From a virus: DNA of 25,989 bases. Positions within the stretch are counted from its first letter, which is position 1; every line of letters begins with the position of its first letter. The notes below the pieces were generated by a model, which did no database searches, was not told the DNA's origin, and saw nothing but the letters and a program-made list of their open reading frames with translations. The stretch is taken from IMG/VR virus record IMGVR_UViG_3300048810_000040, positions 1 to 25,989 of that record; one strand, 5' to 3'. Positions 7,103 to 13,767 of the stretch are shown piece after piece. The translations under genes were made by a program, and so were the position numbers.

Positions 7103-7348
7103 ATGGAAGTCAAAGAGTTGCTTGAGCGTTCTCTGCATGAAATCACAGCCCTGCGCCATGCAAACGAAATCCTCCAGGCGAAGGTCGAGGTTTTCGAAGC
7201 CTGCGCCGCCATGGTGCAGGCAGAGCCGTCGCGTCGGGGTTATGGTGCGATGCACCCGGATATCGCATTCGAACTTCGCCAAAAACTGGACGCCGACGCC
7301 AGCCAACCTGACGACAAGAAAGTTACGACCACGAAGCGGACGCGCTGA
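7103..7348 (+). CDS. Small coiled-coil hypothetical phage protein
   Basis: This is an 81-residue protein with ribosome binding site AGAGGGA 5 bases before the ATG. Residues 1-40 form a predicted coiled coil (MEVKELLERSLHEI, then LRHANEILQAKVEVFEACA). After it comes RRGYGAMHPDIAFELRQKL, a segment I recognise as common in small proteobacterial phage proteins without known function. The tail is Lys/Thr-rich. The stop overlaps the next ATG (TGATG). Confidence 0.65.
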   Translation: MEVKELLERSLHEITALRHANEILQAKVEVFEACAAMVQAEPSRRGYGAMHPDIAFELRQKLDADASQPDDKKVTTTKRTR

Positions 7349-7881
7349 TGGCTGGCAAAGTCCGCGCAGTTCGCACGCCGCCTGCCTCACTGGTGCAGAC
7401 GGGGGAGATGAACAAGGGTTACCGGTTCATGTCCGGCTCGATGGGAGCAGCTACGCCGCCGCCGCCGCAGGATGCTGCCTTCGAGGCGGCCATCGAACTG
7501 ACGCCAGAAGAAATCCGCCAACGCGAGGAAGCTGTAGGGTTGCCGCTGGAGCCGGAGAGCGTGCCGCCAGCGTCCGCTATCAACTATGGAATTCTGGCAA
7601 ATCAGCTTGATGCCGCCGAGTGGAACCGAGGAGCATCCAGTATCCCTATGCGTCCACGCGGTTGGCAGTCACCTGATATCAACCTGTCATCTCTTCCAGA
7701 TCGCTTCACCATCGAGGTTGAGCGCAAGGGCAACGTCTGGGTGGTGCGAGCGCCGGCGGTGCACCAAGCTTTGTTCGTCGCCGATGGCGACCTTGTGGAA
7801 GCCCTGTCGCAGGCACCTGGCCGACTGGCGGAGATCGTCAATGTGGACGGCATCGTGCCGGCCAAGGGGAGGAAAAAATGA
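7348..7881 (+). CDS. Hypothetical phage protein
   Basis: This 177-residue protein is coupled at both ends: ATG overlaps the previous stop, and its TGA overlaps the next ATG. The N-terminal half is Pro/Ala/Glu-rich, with TPPPPQDAAFEAAIELTPEE. The C-terminal half (about 110-170) looks like a small beta-rich domain (FTIEVERKGNVWVVRAPAVH then LFVADGDLVEALSQA). I see no catalytic motif and do not recognise the family. Confidence 0.65.
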   Translation: MAGKVRAVRTPPASLVQTGEMNKGYRFMSGSMGAATPPPPQDAAFEAAIELTPEEIRQREEAVGLPLEPESVPPASAINYGILANQLDAAEWNRGASSIPMRPRGWQSPDINLSSLPDRFTIEVERKGNVWVVRAPAVHQALFVADGDLVEALSQAPGRLAEIVNVDGIVPAKGRKK

Positions 7882-8054
7882 TTACTGCCGCCGTCTTTGC
7901 TGCGGTCATCTGTGGCGCAGCGATGGTGAACGCCGTATGGGCTGCCGTCCTGGCGACAGAAAAGCGTTCAGAAGGAATGGGAGCGCTTGCCATACTCAGC
8001 GCGCTTGCGTTCGCTGCTTTCGGAATCGTCGTTTTGACGTGCTTGACGCACTAA
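7878..8054 (+). CDS. Small two-span membrane protein
   Basis: This is a 58-residue protein. Two hydrophobic stretches (AAVFAAVICGAAMVNAVWAA near 4-23 and ALAILSALAFAAFGIVVLTC near 36-55) flank a short charged loop (TEKRSEGMG). GGGAGGAAA precedes the ATG. It overlaps both neighbours (ATGA, TAATG). Size and topology would fit a class II holin, but it is far from the lysozyme and on the opposite strand, so I only call it a membrane protein. Confidence 0.6.
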   Translation: MITAAVFAAVICGAAMVNAVWAAVLATEKRSEGMGALAILSALAFAAFGIVVLTCLTH

Positions 8055-8812
8055 TGGCTGGACGCGTCGTTCTGGTACTCGGCTGCCATCGGAGCGGCAC
8101 CTCTCTGGTCGCCAATGCGCTGCCGTGCCTCGGCGCGAGCCTAGGCCCGCGGGCGGCATGGGGCGGCCGGGACAATCCCAACTTCGGCGAGGACCTTGAT
8201 GTCCTGGGGCTGGACGAGCGGCTTATGATGGCGTTCGGTGCGCGATGGGATGATCCAACGCCGCTGCCGGCCGGGTTCGAGCAATCCATGATAATCGAGT
8301 GGGGGTTCGGCTCCGAGGCGATCTGCCTGCTTGCCGATCGGCTAACGGCGCATCCGCTGCTGGCCATCAAAGAACCGCGGATGTGCCGGCTGTTGCCGTT
8401 CTGGCGGAAGATGTTCGCCCAGGTCGGCTGTCGCGTCTCGGTTGTCTTCGTGGTCCGGCATCCCTTGGCAGTGGCGGCGTCGCTGACGAAGCGGAACGGC
8501 ATCCCGAAGGAGCAGGGATTGGCGCTTTGGCTGGAATACGTCACCAGGGCGCGGGCGGAAGTCGATCCGGCATGGCCCTCCACGACCGTTCAGTACGACC
8601 AGATGGCAGTCCTCCCGAGGGTGACGATCCAGGAGATCGGCTACGCCCTTGAGTTGGTGCCGGACGAAGCGGTGGTCGAGAAATTCGCCGACGAGTTCGT
8701 TGACCGCTCCCTGTGGCACCAGGACGAGGGGGACGATGGTGCGCTCCCGGCCGAGGTGCTGGCGGCATGGAAACTGGAACAGGCGCGAGCAGCGCGAGGG
8801 ATGGCAGCGTGA
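8054..8812 (+). CDS. Sulfotransferase family protein
   Basis: This 252-residue protein has the hallmarks of PAPS-dependent sulfotransferases. A P-loop-like 5'-phosphosulfate motif LVLGCHRSGTSLVANAL lies at residues 7-23. IKEPRM at 105-110 is a conserved context, and VVFVVRHPLAVAASLTKRNG at 130-149 supplies the Arg135 and Ser143 that contact the 3'-phosphate. It would move a sulfate group from PAPS to a sugar or other hydroxyl acceptor. The next genes encode an HNH-like protein and a glycosyltransferase, so a glycan acceptor is plausible. The ATG overlaps the previous stop (TAATG). The length is normal for short bacterial members. The acceptor is unknown. Confidence 0.85.
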   Translation: MAGRVVLVLGCHRSGTSLVANALPCLGASLGPRAAWGGRDNPNFGEDLDVLGLDERLMMAFGARWDDPTPLPAGFEQSMIIEWGFGSEAICLLADRLTAHPLLAIKEPRMCRLLPFWRKMFAQVGCRVSVVFVVRHPLAVAASLTKRNGIPKEQGLALWLEYVTRARAEVDPAWPSTTVQYDQMAVLPRVTIQEIGYALELVPDEAVVEKFADEFVDRSLWHQDEGDDGALPAEVLAAWKLEQARAARGMAA

Positions 8813-9498
8813 GGTTCAAAGATATCACGGGACAACGGTTCGGTCGCCTCACCGTCATTCAGCCTGCGGGGCGCAACGTATCCGGAAATGTCCTCTGGAT
8901 GTGTCGCTGCGAGTGTGGGAGCAATCCCAAGATCGTCAACAGCGGCAATCTCGGTCGGAGTGTAAATTCGTGCGGTTGCCTTCGGTCCGAACTTCAGTCC
9001 GCATTCATGCGGGAAAATGCGGCTTCGTGGGGGACTACCCACGGGGCAAAATCTCGGACCCACTCGATTCCCCAAAGCTATCGATCTTGGCAGAGCATGC
9101 GCACCCGCTGTCTGAACCCAAAAAGTAAATCCTGGGCTTATTACGGCGGCCGAGGGATTTCGATCTGTGAGCGATGGTGCTCTTACGAAGCATTCCTCGC
9201 CGACATGGGCGAAACCACATGTGGAATGGAAATCGAGCGGCTGGACAGCAATGGGAACTACGAACCTGCCAATTGCGTGTGGGCAACCCGCACCGATCAG
9301 AACAGAAACACGAGTCGCAATCCTCGGATAACACTCTGCGGAGAAACGACCACTATTTTAGCCGCGTGTGAGCGGTATGGAGTAAAGCCGCATCAGGTTC
9401 ATCATCGCGTCTGGCGCACTGGCGAAACGCATACGGAAGCGTTCCTGACGATGCTCGGAAACAAGATTGAGAAGGATGGACGCTATGCCTCGGCTTGA
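8809..9498 (+). CDS. Zn-ribbon / HNH-like phage protein (first of two paralogs)
   Basis: This 229-residue protein starts at a GTG overlapping the sulfotransferase stop (GTGA). The N-terminus reads ITGQRFGRLTVIQPAG, then CRCECG and SCGCLRSE, forming a zinc-ribbon. The middle (about 95-165) has SWQSMRTRCLNP, YYGGRGISICERW, then IERLDSNGNYEPANCVWAT, the 'GGRGI.VC.RW...F..DMG...IDR.D..GNYEP.NC.WAT' pattern of a widespread phage family related to HNH homing nucleases. The C-terminus (ATILAACERYGVKPHQVHHR-like) may be a helix-turn-helix. Catalytic activity is not assured. A second copy lies at 23875-24495. Confidence 0.75.
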   Translation: MRFKDITGQRFGRLTVIQPAGRNVSGNVLWMCRCECGSNPKIVNSGNLGRSVNSCGCLRSELQSAFMRENAASWGTTHGAKSRTHSIPQSYRSWQSMRTRCLNPKSKSWAYYGGRGISICERWCSYEAFLADMGETTCGMEIERLDSNGNYEPANCVWATRTDQNRNTSRNPRITLCGETTTILAACERYGVKPHQVHHRVWRTGETHTEAFLTMLGNKIEKDGRYASA

Positions 9499-10426
9499 AT
9501 TGCGGGTGCCGCTTTCTCCTACGCCGGCATTTTTGAATCGGCTACGAATCCTGGCCGGCAGCATTCGATCATTTTATCCCGACACGACTGTGCGCGCCTA
9601 TATTGGATCGAGCGACTTTCCTGCCGACATGGGGGTCACAGTCGGGCTTCTTCGTGCGGACAACATCGATGTCACATGGTTAAGCGGTGCTATTTTCGAT
9701 AGCTGGAGCGGCACGCGCTCGCCGTACATCGAGACGATGAACCGCCGCTGGTCGCTTCCAGTCGATGCCGATTTTGTCATGATCGCTGACTGCGACATAA
9801 TCGCCGTTCGACCATTCCCGGAATTGTTCGATGTCGATGCCGTGCAAGGAGTTCAGGCCCACGTGCCCCCGATGAATAATATTGATTGGGTGCGGCTGTT
9901 CGGTCTGTCCGGGTTGCCTGACATACCTCGCGTCAATCACATCTACAGCGGCGCAGGGATCATGTGTCCACCCGGCACGACGGGTCCCTTCTATGCGAAC
10001 AGCGGCATGATTTTCGCTCCACGAATCATGTTCGAACAGATGATCGCCCCCTATCACGACGCCATCGATTTCTTGCGGCGCACGATCAAGGATACCTACT
10101 GGTTCGATCAGGTTGCCGTCGCTCTGGCCGTGGGATGCGCCGACGTCCCCGTGAAATCGCTCTCCCTCCGCTACAACTTCCCCAACCAGGCCGCGTTCGA
10201 CCAGGCGCACCCGGAGGAGTTGGCCGACTGCCGGTTCCTCCATTATCTGCGGACAGACACGGTGGACCGCGACAAGGACTTCGCCGATCTGGGTGCGATC
10301 GGCCGCTTCATCTGCCGCCCCGGTCTGATGGGCAGCAATCTCTTGCTCCAGAAGCGGGTGGCTGAACTTTACGAGAAGGTCTGGCCGGCGCCGACCTATA
10401 CAGCGGAGGATGCGCCATATGCGTGA
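9485..10426 (+). CDS. Glycosyltransferase-like protein (GT-A, DxD)
   Basis: This 313-residue protein begins MPRLELRVPLSPTPAFLNRL. It has a Rossmann-like N-terminal half, the DxD-type metal/nucleotide-sugar motif MIADCDIIAVRPF at residues 99-111, and a second half with FYANSGMIFAP and KDTYWFDQVAVALAV, as in GT-A fold transferases that use nucleotide-sugar donors. The start at 9485 is supported by AAGGA 8 bases upstream; a TTG at 9467 and an ATG at 9476 are alternatives. It overlaps the preceding gene by 14 bases. It probably adds a sugar to a cell-surface or virion glycan; donor and acceptor are unknown. Confidence 0.75.
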   Translation: MPRLELRVPLSPTPAFLNRLRILAGSIRSFYPDTTVRAYIGSSDFPADMGVTVGLLRADNIDVTWLSGAIFDSWSGTRSPYIETMNRRWSLPVDADFVMIADCDIIAVRPFPELFDVDAVQGVQAHVPPMNNIDWVRLFGLSGLPDIPRVNHIYSGAGIMCPPGTTGPFYANSGMIFAPRIMFEQMIAPYHDAIDFLRRTIKDTYWFDQVAVALAVGCADVPVKSLSLRYNFPNQAAFDQAHPEELADCRFLHYLRTDTVDRDKDFADLGAIGRFICRPGLMGSNLLLQKRVAELYEKVWPAPTYTAEDAPYA

Positions 10427-10586
10427 TGACATCGAACTACCTGAGTGGAGCGAAATCTTCGTAAAACGTGACGCTGGCGAAGAATTGACAGCGGTGGAGC
10501 AATTCATCTTCAACAACGAACCCGCTGGGAAAAAGAGCGCTGAAGAATGGCGCGCGCAACTGAAGGCCGTACTGGAGCACCAATGA
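10419..10586 (+). CDS. Small acidic hypothetical protein
   Basis: This is a 55-residue protein beginning MRDDIELPEWSEIFVKRDAG. A strong GGAGG site lies about 8 bases before the ATG, and the gene overlaps both neighbours, which supports it as real despite its size. It is acidic and helical (ELTAVEQFIFNNEP, then AEEWRAQLKAVLEHQ). I do not recognise a family. Confidence 0.6.
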   Translation: MRDDIELPEWSEIFVKRDAGEELTAVEQFIFNNEPAGKKSAEEWRAQLKAVLEHQ

Positions 10587-11173
10587 ACGACCCCTGGGTA
10601 GCACTCGCCCGCAACCATGGCCGCAAGTCCGTCATGTCGCTCAGCATCGACGACGCGACGCTCGATGCCGAGACCCAGCGGCAGATCGCCGCCGTCTTCC
10701 CGAGGTTCGCCCCCCTGCTGAAGGGTGAATTCACCGCCCTCGATTACGGCTGCGGTGCCGGCCGGTTCACCCATGCGTTGGCGCAAGCCACTGACGCCTT
10801 CACCACGGGTTACGACCCTTGTGCGGAGTTTTCCGAACACTGGAAGACGACGGAGACGATCAAGTTCACCTCGGATCGAAGCACCCTGCTGGATGGCTCC
10901 TACGAGCTCGTCCTGGCCTGGGTGGTGTTCTGCGTTCCTGACGTCAATCAAGAGGCTGCGGCGGCGGATATCGCCAAACTGCTGGCGCCTGATGGCCTAC
11001 TGGTACTGGTGGATCACATGACCCCAGACGGCCAGGATCGGTGGGCGCGCTTCCTGCCGGCGACGCATTACCTGGATCTGTTCATCAGGAACGGGGTCTC
11101 CCTGCAGGTACTCGGTCACGACAAGCAAATGGACAACCACATCACCATCTTGGGCGGGAGGAAAGTGACGTGA
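10583..11173 (+). CDS. Class I SAM-dependent methyltransferase
   Basis: This is a 196-residue protein. SAM-binding motif I is LDYGCGAGRFTHAL (residues 53-66), the acidic residue of motif II is in GYDPC (76-80), and motif IV-like ELVLAWVVFCVPD and post-motif LAPDGLLVLVDHM follow. It is a small-molecule or glycan type methyltransferase rather than a DNA methylase, as no NPPY/DPPY-like motif is present. Its place after glycosyltransferase and sulfotransferase genes suggests decoration of a glycan; that is an inference. The ATG overlaps the previous stop. Confidence 0.8.
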   Translation: MNDPWVALARNHGRKSVMSLSIDDATLDAETQRQIAAVFPRFAPLLKGEFTALDYGCGAGRFTHALAQATDAFTTGYDPCAEFSEHWKTTETIKFTSDRSTLLDGSYELVLAWVVFCVPDVNQEAAAADIAKLLAPDGLLVLVDHMTPDGQDRWARFLPATHYLDLFIRNGVSLQVLGHDKQMDNHITILGGRKVT

Positions 11174-11442
11174 CCCTCTCCGCCGAGAAGCGCCGCACCA
11201 TCGATGCCATCCTCGAGCCGGCGATACGCGAGGTGGAGAGGAAACTGGTCGCCGCCGGCTTCTGCGTCGAGGCTGGCATACTCCTGACAGTAATCGTCCC
11301 GAAGGACGAAGCTGAATTCATCACCGTCGAGTGGCGACTTTGGCCGGAGGGGATGCCGGGCATTCTCGACCGGGCGGTCCACGATGCGCTGACGATCGCA
11401 CCGACAAGTTGGTTCGACGCCGTCAAACGCGGTGTTTCCTGA
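11170..11442 (+). CDS. Hypothetical protein, last gene of the coupled rightward operon
   Basis: This 90-residue protein starts at a GTG overlapping the methyltransferase stop. An N-terminal helix (AEKRRTIDAILEPAIREVER) is followed by a small alpha/beta portion (EAGILLTVIVPKDEAEFITV, then EWRLWPEGMPGILDRAVHDA). I see no recognisable motif. Confidence 0.6.
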   Translation: MTLSAEKRRTIDAILEPAIREVERKLVAAGFCVEAGILLTVIVPKDEAEFITVEWRLWPEGMPGILDRAVHDALTIAPTSWFDAVKRGVS

Positions 11443-11460
11443 CAGCTACCGGAAGCCAAG

Positions 11461-11480
11461 GTCTGCGCTCTTGCGCAGAC
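11461..11480. terminator. Perfect GC-rich hairpin, terminator-like but without a T-run
   Basis: GTCTGCGC-TCTT-GCGCAGAC forms an 8-bp perfect stem with a 4-base loop, 18 bases after the last gene of the operon and 90 bases before the transposase. It could weakly terminate the operon, insulate the transposase, or be a palindromic protein-binding site. The lack of a following T-run argues against a standard intrinsic terminator. Confidence 0.4.
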
Positions 11481-11518
11481 GTCACCTGTCGAGCCACCAT
11501 CCAGGGGCGAAGTTACAC

Positions 11519-11547
11519 TTGACAAACCCAACCTCCATATATAGATT
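11519..11547 (+). promoter_or_regulatory. Promoter of the transposase gene
   Basis: A perfect -35 hexamer TTGACA (11519-11524) is followed by an AT-rich stretch with TATAGATT. The -10 may be TATAGA (11540-11545, spacer 15) or TAGATT (11542-11547, spacer 17). AAGGAG lies at 11555-11560, before the ATG at 11570. Confidence 0.5.
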
Positions 11548-11569
11548 GGCGGTCAAGGAGTTAGCCGCC

Positions 11570-12517
11570 ATGAAGACCACCGCACTTTCCGCCCCGCATC
11601 TTCAACATGAGGACGCCGCCTTCGCATATGTCGAGGCGAAGCTGTGGCCCGATGGTCCAGTTTGCTCGCACTGCGGCGTGATCGGGCAAGCTGGCAAGCT
11701 CCAGGGCAAGAGCGTCCGGCCCGGCTTGTGGAAGTGCTACGCCTGCCGCAAGCAGTTCACCGTCAAGATCGGGACCATCTTCGAGGCCAGCCATGTGCCC
11801 CTGCACATCTGGTTGCAGGTCATCTATCTGATGTGCAGCAGCAAGAAGGGCTTCAGCACCCGCCAGATACACCGGACTCTCGGCGGCAGCATGAAGACCG
11901 CTTGGTTCCTCGGCCATCGCGTGCGGGAAGCCATGAAGGAAGTCCGCGATCTCTACACCCCACCGCTTGGCGGCGCTGGCGAAGTCATTGAGGCGGATGA
12001 GACTTTCATCGGCCGGAAAAGCAAAAGCAAAGCCTTCAAGCCGCCTGGCGTGAAGCAAGCCGTCATGTCGCTGGTGGAGCGCGGCGGCAAGGTGCGGAGC
12101 TTCCACGTCCCGAACGTGACCGCCAACAACCTGCGTCCGATCATCGGCCGCCACGCGCACCCGGATTCCCGCTTCATGACCGATGAGTCGCTCATCTACA
12201 CCGGGATAGGCTGGAATTTCGCCGATCACGGCACCGTGAACCATAGCATCGACGAATACGTGCGAGGCGATGTCTATACCAACACCGCCGAAGGCTACTT
12301 CTCCATCCTCAAGCGCGGTATTTACGGGGTTTATCAGCACGTTAGCGAGGCCCACCTGAAGCGGTATCTGGCCGAGTTTGATTTCCGCTACTCCAACCGG
12401 ATCAAGCTCGGCATCGACGACGCACAGCGCGCCGATCTCGCCCTGGTCGGTGCCAAAGGCAAGCGGCTGACCTATCGAACAATTAGTGGAAGCCGGACAG
12501 CGCCGCCTGCCGCCTAA
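11570..12517 (+). CDS. IS1595-family (ISXO2-like) transposase
   Basis: This is a 315-residue transposase. The N-terminal zinc-ribbon has CSHCG near residue 32 and CYACRKQF near 59. A linker WLQVIYLMCSSKKGFSTRQI typical of the family follows. The catalytic region contains VIEADETFIG (first Asp, about residue 143), FMTDESLIYTG (second Asp, about 205) and TAEGYFSILKRGIYGVYQHV (Glu and following residues, about 245-262). All three acidic residues look intact and the length is normal. It has its own promoter. I could not find matching terminal inverted repeats in the flanks, so whether this is a complete insertion sequence or a captured gene is open. Its stop overlaps that of a convergent small frame. 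Confidence 0.9.
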   Translation: MKTTALSAPHLQHEDAAFAYVEAKLWPDGPVCSHCGVIGQAGKLQGKSVRPGLWKCYACRKQFTVKIGTIFEASHVPLHIWLQVIYLMCSSKKGFSTRQIHRTLGGSMKTAWFLGHRVREAMKEVRDLYTPPLGGAGEVIEADETFIGRKSKSKAFKPPGVKQAVMSLVERGGKVRSFHVPNVTANNLRPIIGRHAHPDSRFMTDESLIYTGIGWNFADHGTVNHSIDEYVRGDVYTNTAEGYFSILKRGIYGVYQHVSEAHLKRYLAEFDFRYSNRIKLGIDDAQRADLALVGAKGKRLTYRTISGSRTAPPAA

Positions 12518-12639
12518 GCCGGGGCAGGATCATCCGTGGCGGCGGGGATCGCATAACGCTGATCCTCGGCAGGGGGAACTGGCATTGCTGTCCCCGAAGA
12601 ATACCGTGCGATAAACTTTTCGTAGGACTCCCTTCCCAT
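12514..12639 (-). CDS. Possible 41-residue protein antisense to the transposase 3' end
   Basis: A frame begins MGRESYEKFIARYSSGT and ends in a Pro/Ala-rich tail; its TAG overlaps the transposase TAA. An AGGGAG lies 10 bases before the ATG. No family is recognised and the frame may be chance. Confidence 0.25.
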   Translation of the reverse strand: MGRESYEKFIARYSSGTAMPVPPAEDQRYAIPAATDDPAPA

Positions 12640-12853
12640 GGGAGGACGGCTCCCTATATTGAAGGAGCGCGCCGCCATAGTTACGCGTCGCCCGGCTGGA
12701 CAGAGTTGCAGCGATGCAGCATGTTGCTGCCGGCGACGCTGGCGGCTCGCGTCGCGCGCCGTCATTCCGCGTCGAAACTTCGGCGGAATTGACGCATTGC
12801 TAACCGATGTGTCTTACTTTGTCGCGCAGGAATGCCTGCGCGGGAGGAGAACC
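12518..12853. other. 336-base gap without a convincing gene
   Basis: Apart from the doubtful small frame at 12514-12639, I see only short inverted repeats. AGGATCA (12526-12532) pairs with TGATCCT (12560-12566), and GCAGCA-TGT-TGCTGC occurs in the 12710-12735 stretch. The strong hairpin at 12823-12842 is listed separately. A TTGACG at 12789-12794 could be a -35 for the next gene, but no good -10 follows. The stretch may contain the right end of the transposon. Confidence 0.4.
12823..12842. promoter_or_regulatory. Perfect hairpin/palindrome abutting a strong ribosome binding site
   Basis: CGCGCAGG-AATG-CCTGCGCG makes an 8-bp perfect stem and 4-base loop. It is immediately followed by GGAGGAGA (12843-12850), the ribosome binding site of the gene at 12854. 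As RNA it could affect ribosome access. As DNA it is a palindrome that an autoregulatory antitoxin could bind. Confidence 0.4.
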
Positions 12854-13174
12854 GTGACAACCATCAACATCCGTGTGATCGTCTTCCAAGAGGGGGACGC
12901 GTGGCTAGCTCAAGCCCTTGAGCACGACATCGGCGCCCAGGCGCCGACTCTGGACGCCCTGCAACACCGCCTCGCCCTCACGCTCGAAGCCGAGTTAGAG
13001 GAGAGCCTTCGCCGTACTGGAAAACCGTTTGGGGGGATCGCTCCTGCACCGGAACACTTTCAGAAGCAGTGGGTCACCGACGGAAAAAGCGAGCAGTTCC
13101 AGGCTTCTGGGTCAATCATCCCAAAAGCTAGCGGCTCGCCTCCAGTCCGGTACGAAATGCGTGTTGCTGCTTAA
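12854..13174 (+). CDS. HicB-like protein
   Basis: This 106-residue protein starts at a GTG 5 bases after a very strong GGAGGAG site. Residues 1-50 (TINIRVIVFQEGDAWLAQAL, then EHDIGAQAPTLDALQHRLAL) match the partial RNase-H-like fold of HicB-type antitoxins ('...W.A..LE.DI.....T..EA...'). The C-terminal part is Ser/Pro-rich and lacks an evident helix-turn-helix. No HicA-type toxin (small dsRBD-like, with catalytic His) is visible; the next gene is unrelated in sequence. It may be an orphan HicB-like regulator. Upstream in-frame codons to 12638 look non-coding. Confidence 0.6.
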   Translation: MTTINIRVIVFQEGDAWLAQALEHDIGAQAPTLDALQHRLALTLEAELEESLRRTGKPFGGIAPAPEHFQKQWVTDGKSEQFQASGSIIPKASGSPPVRYEMRVAA

Positions 13175-13177
13175 TCG

Positions 13178-13471
13178 ATGAGCACCCCGTTTGGTGGTCA
13201 CCCGACGTTTCTCCAATATCTGAATTGGACGATTTTGGTCGGGTGCACCACCAAACACGGGGTAGCTTACACGGACGACGGCGGAGCAACCCGGCTACTC
13301 TTGATCGAAGCCCCCAATGGAAATTGGATGGCAGTGGTGGGTATGGCGGACAGCGAGAGGTTGCTTCCAACAACGATCGCTCGCTTCGACCGCCGGCTCG
13401 GGATCGCATCTCCATTTTTCAAAATCGATGGAGATGACCCTCCCCAATTACGTTATATAATCATGAATTAG
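13178..13471 (+). CDS. Hypothetical protein following the HicB-like gene
   Basis: This 97-residue protein starts 4 bases after the HicB-like stop. Sequences such as WTILVGCTTKHGVAYTDDGG and RLLLIEAPNGNWMAVVGMAD suggest a small beta-rich domain. No catalytic motif is recognised. Its stop overlaps that of the convergent gene at 13468 (TTAG). It could be the partner of the HicB-like protein by position only. Confidence 0.5.
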   Translation: MSTPFGGHPTFLQYLNWTILVGCTTKHGVAYTDDGGATRLLLIEAPNGNWMAVVGMADSERLLPTTIARFDRRLGIASPFFKIDGDDPPQLRYIIMN

Positions 13472-13692
13472 GCGGAGCGGCGCGGACCTATCCACGATAG
13501 GATGACGCCAACGCCGGAGCAGCGCCGGCATTCCGGATCCCAGTCCAGCCAACGATCGTGCCAACGCGGGAATGGATTGTGCTCCCATCCCCTACCGCCG
13601 CAGCGCCGGCATTTCTCCAGGACGTGCTCGTCGGTCTCGATCGAGGTCGGCGCACGTTGCTCGGGGAGTGAGCCGAAGAGGCTGGCGTTCAT
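13468..13692 (-). CDS. Small DnaJ-type zinc-finger protein
   Basis: This is a 74-residue protein with two CxxC-x-G-x-G type motifs, CRRCGGRGWEHNP (about 28-40) and CRRCSGVGVIL (about 55-65), as in the cysteine-rich domain of DnaJ. Such single-domain proteins are common in phages and are of unknown role. It is the last gene of the leftward lysis block. Confidence 0.65.
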   Translation of the reverse strand: MNASLFGSLPEQRAPTSIETDEHVLEKCRRCGGRGWEHNPFPRWHDRWLDWDPECRRCSGVGVILSWIGPRRSA

Positions 13693-13695
13693 GGC

Positions 13696-13767
13696 TTATC
13701 CGACCCCCCGATCAGTCCAGCGCCCCCAGATCAGGACGCCGAGAAGAAAAACCGCCGCTATCGTCAT
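13696..13767 (-). CDS. Tiny 23-residue membrane peptide coupled to the lysozyme
   Basis: The ATG overlaps the lysozyme stop (ATGA). The peptide is a hydrophobic N-terminal segment of about 15 residues (MTIAAVFLLGVLIWGRW) followed by a short basic tail. It is followed 3 bases after its stop by the next gene. A single span next to a lysozyme suggests a lysis accessory, but it is shorter than known holins. Chance cannot be excluded. Confidence 0.4.
   Translation of the reverse strand: MTIAAVFLLGVLIWGRWTDRGVG

Noticed and set aside
7878-8054. Holin call for the two-span membrane protein
   Set aside because: Topology fits, but it lies in a different operon, on the other strand, 6 kb from the lysozyme, so I list it only as a membrane protein.
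9680-10951. 423-residue minus-strand frame opposite the glycosyltransferase and methyltransferase genes
   Set aside because: It spans several well-supported plus-strand genes, has no domain, and its composition is that of an antisense shadow.
11461-11480. Standard intrinsic terminator
   Set aside because: The hairpin is strong but no T-run follows. It is kept as terminator-like only, with low confidence.
11561-12355. 264-residue minus-strand frame within the transposase
   Set aside because: It is antisense to conserved transposase motifs and shows no motif of its own.
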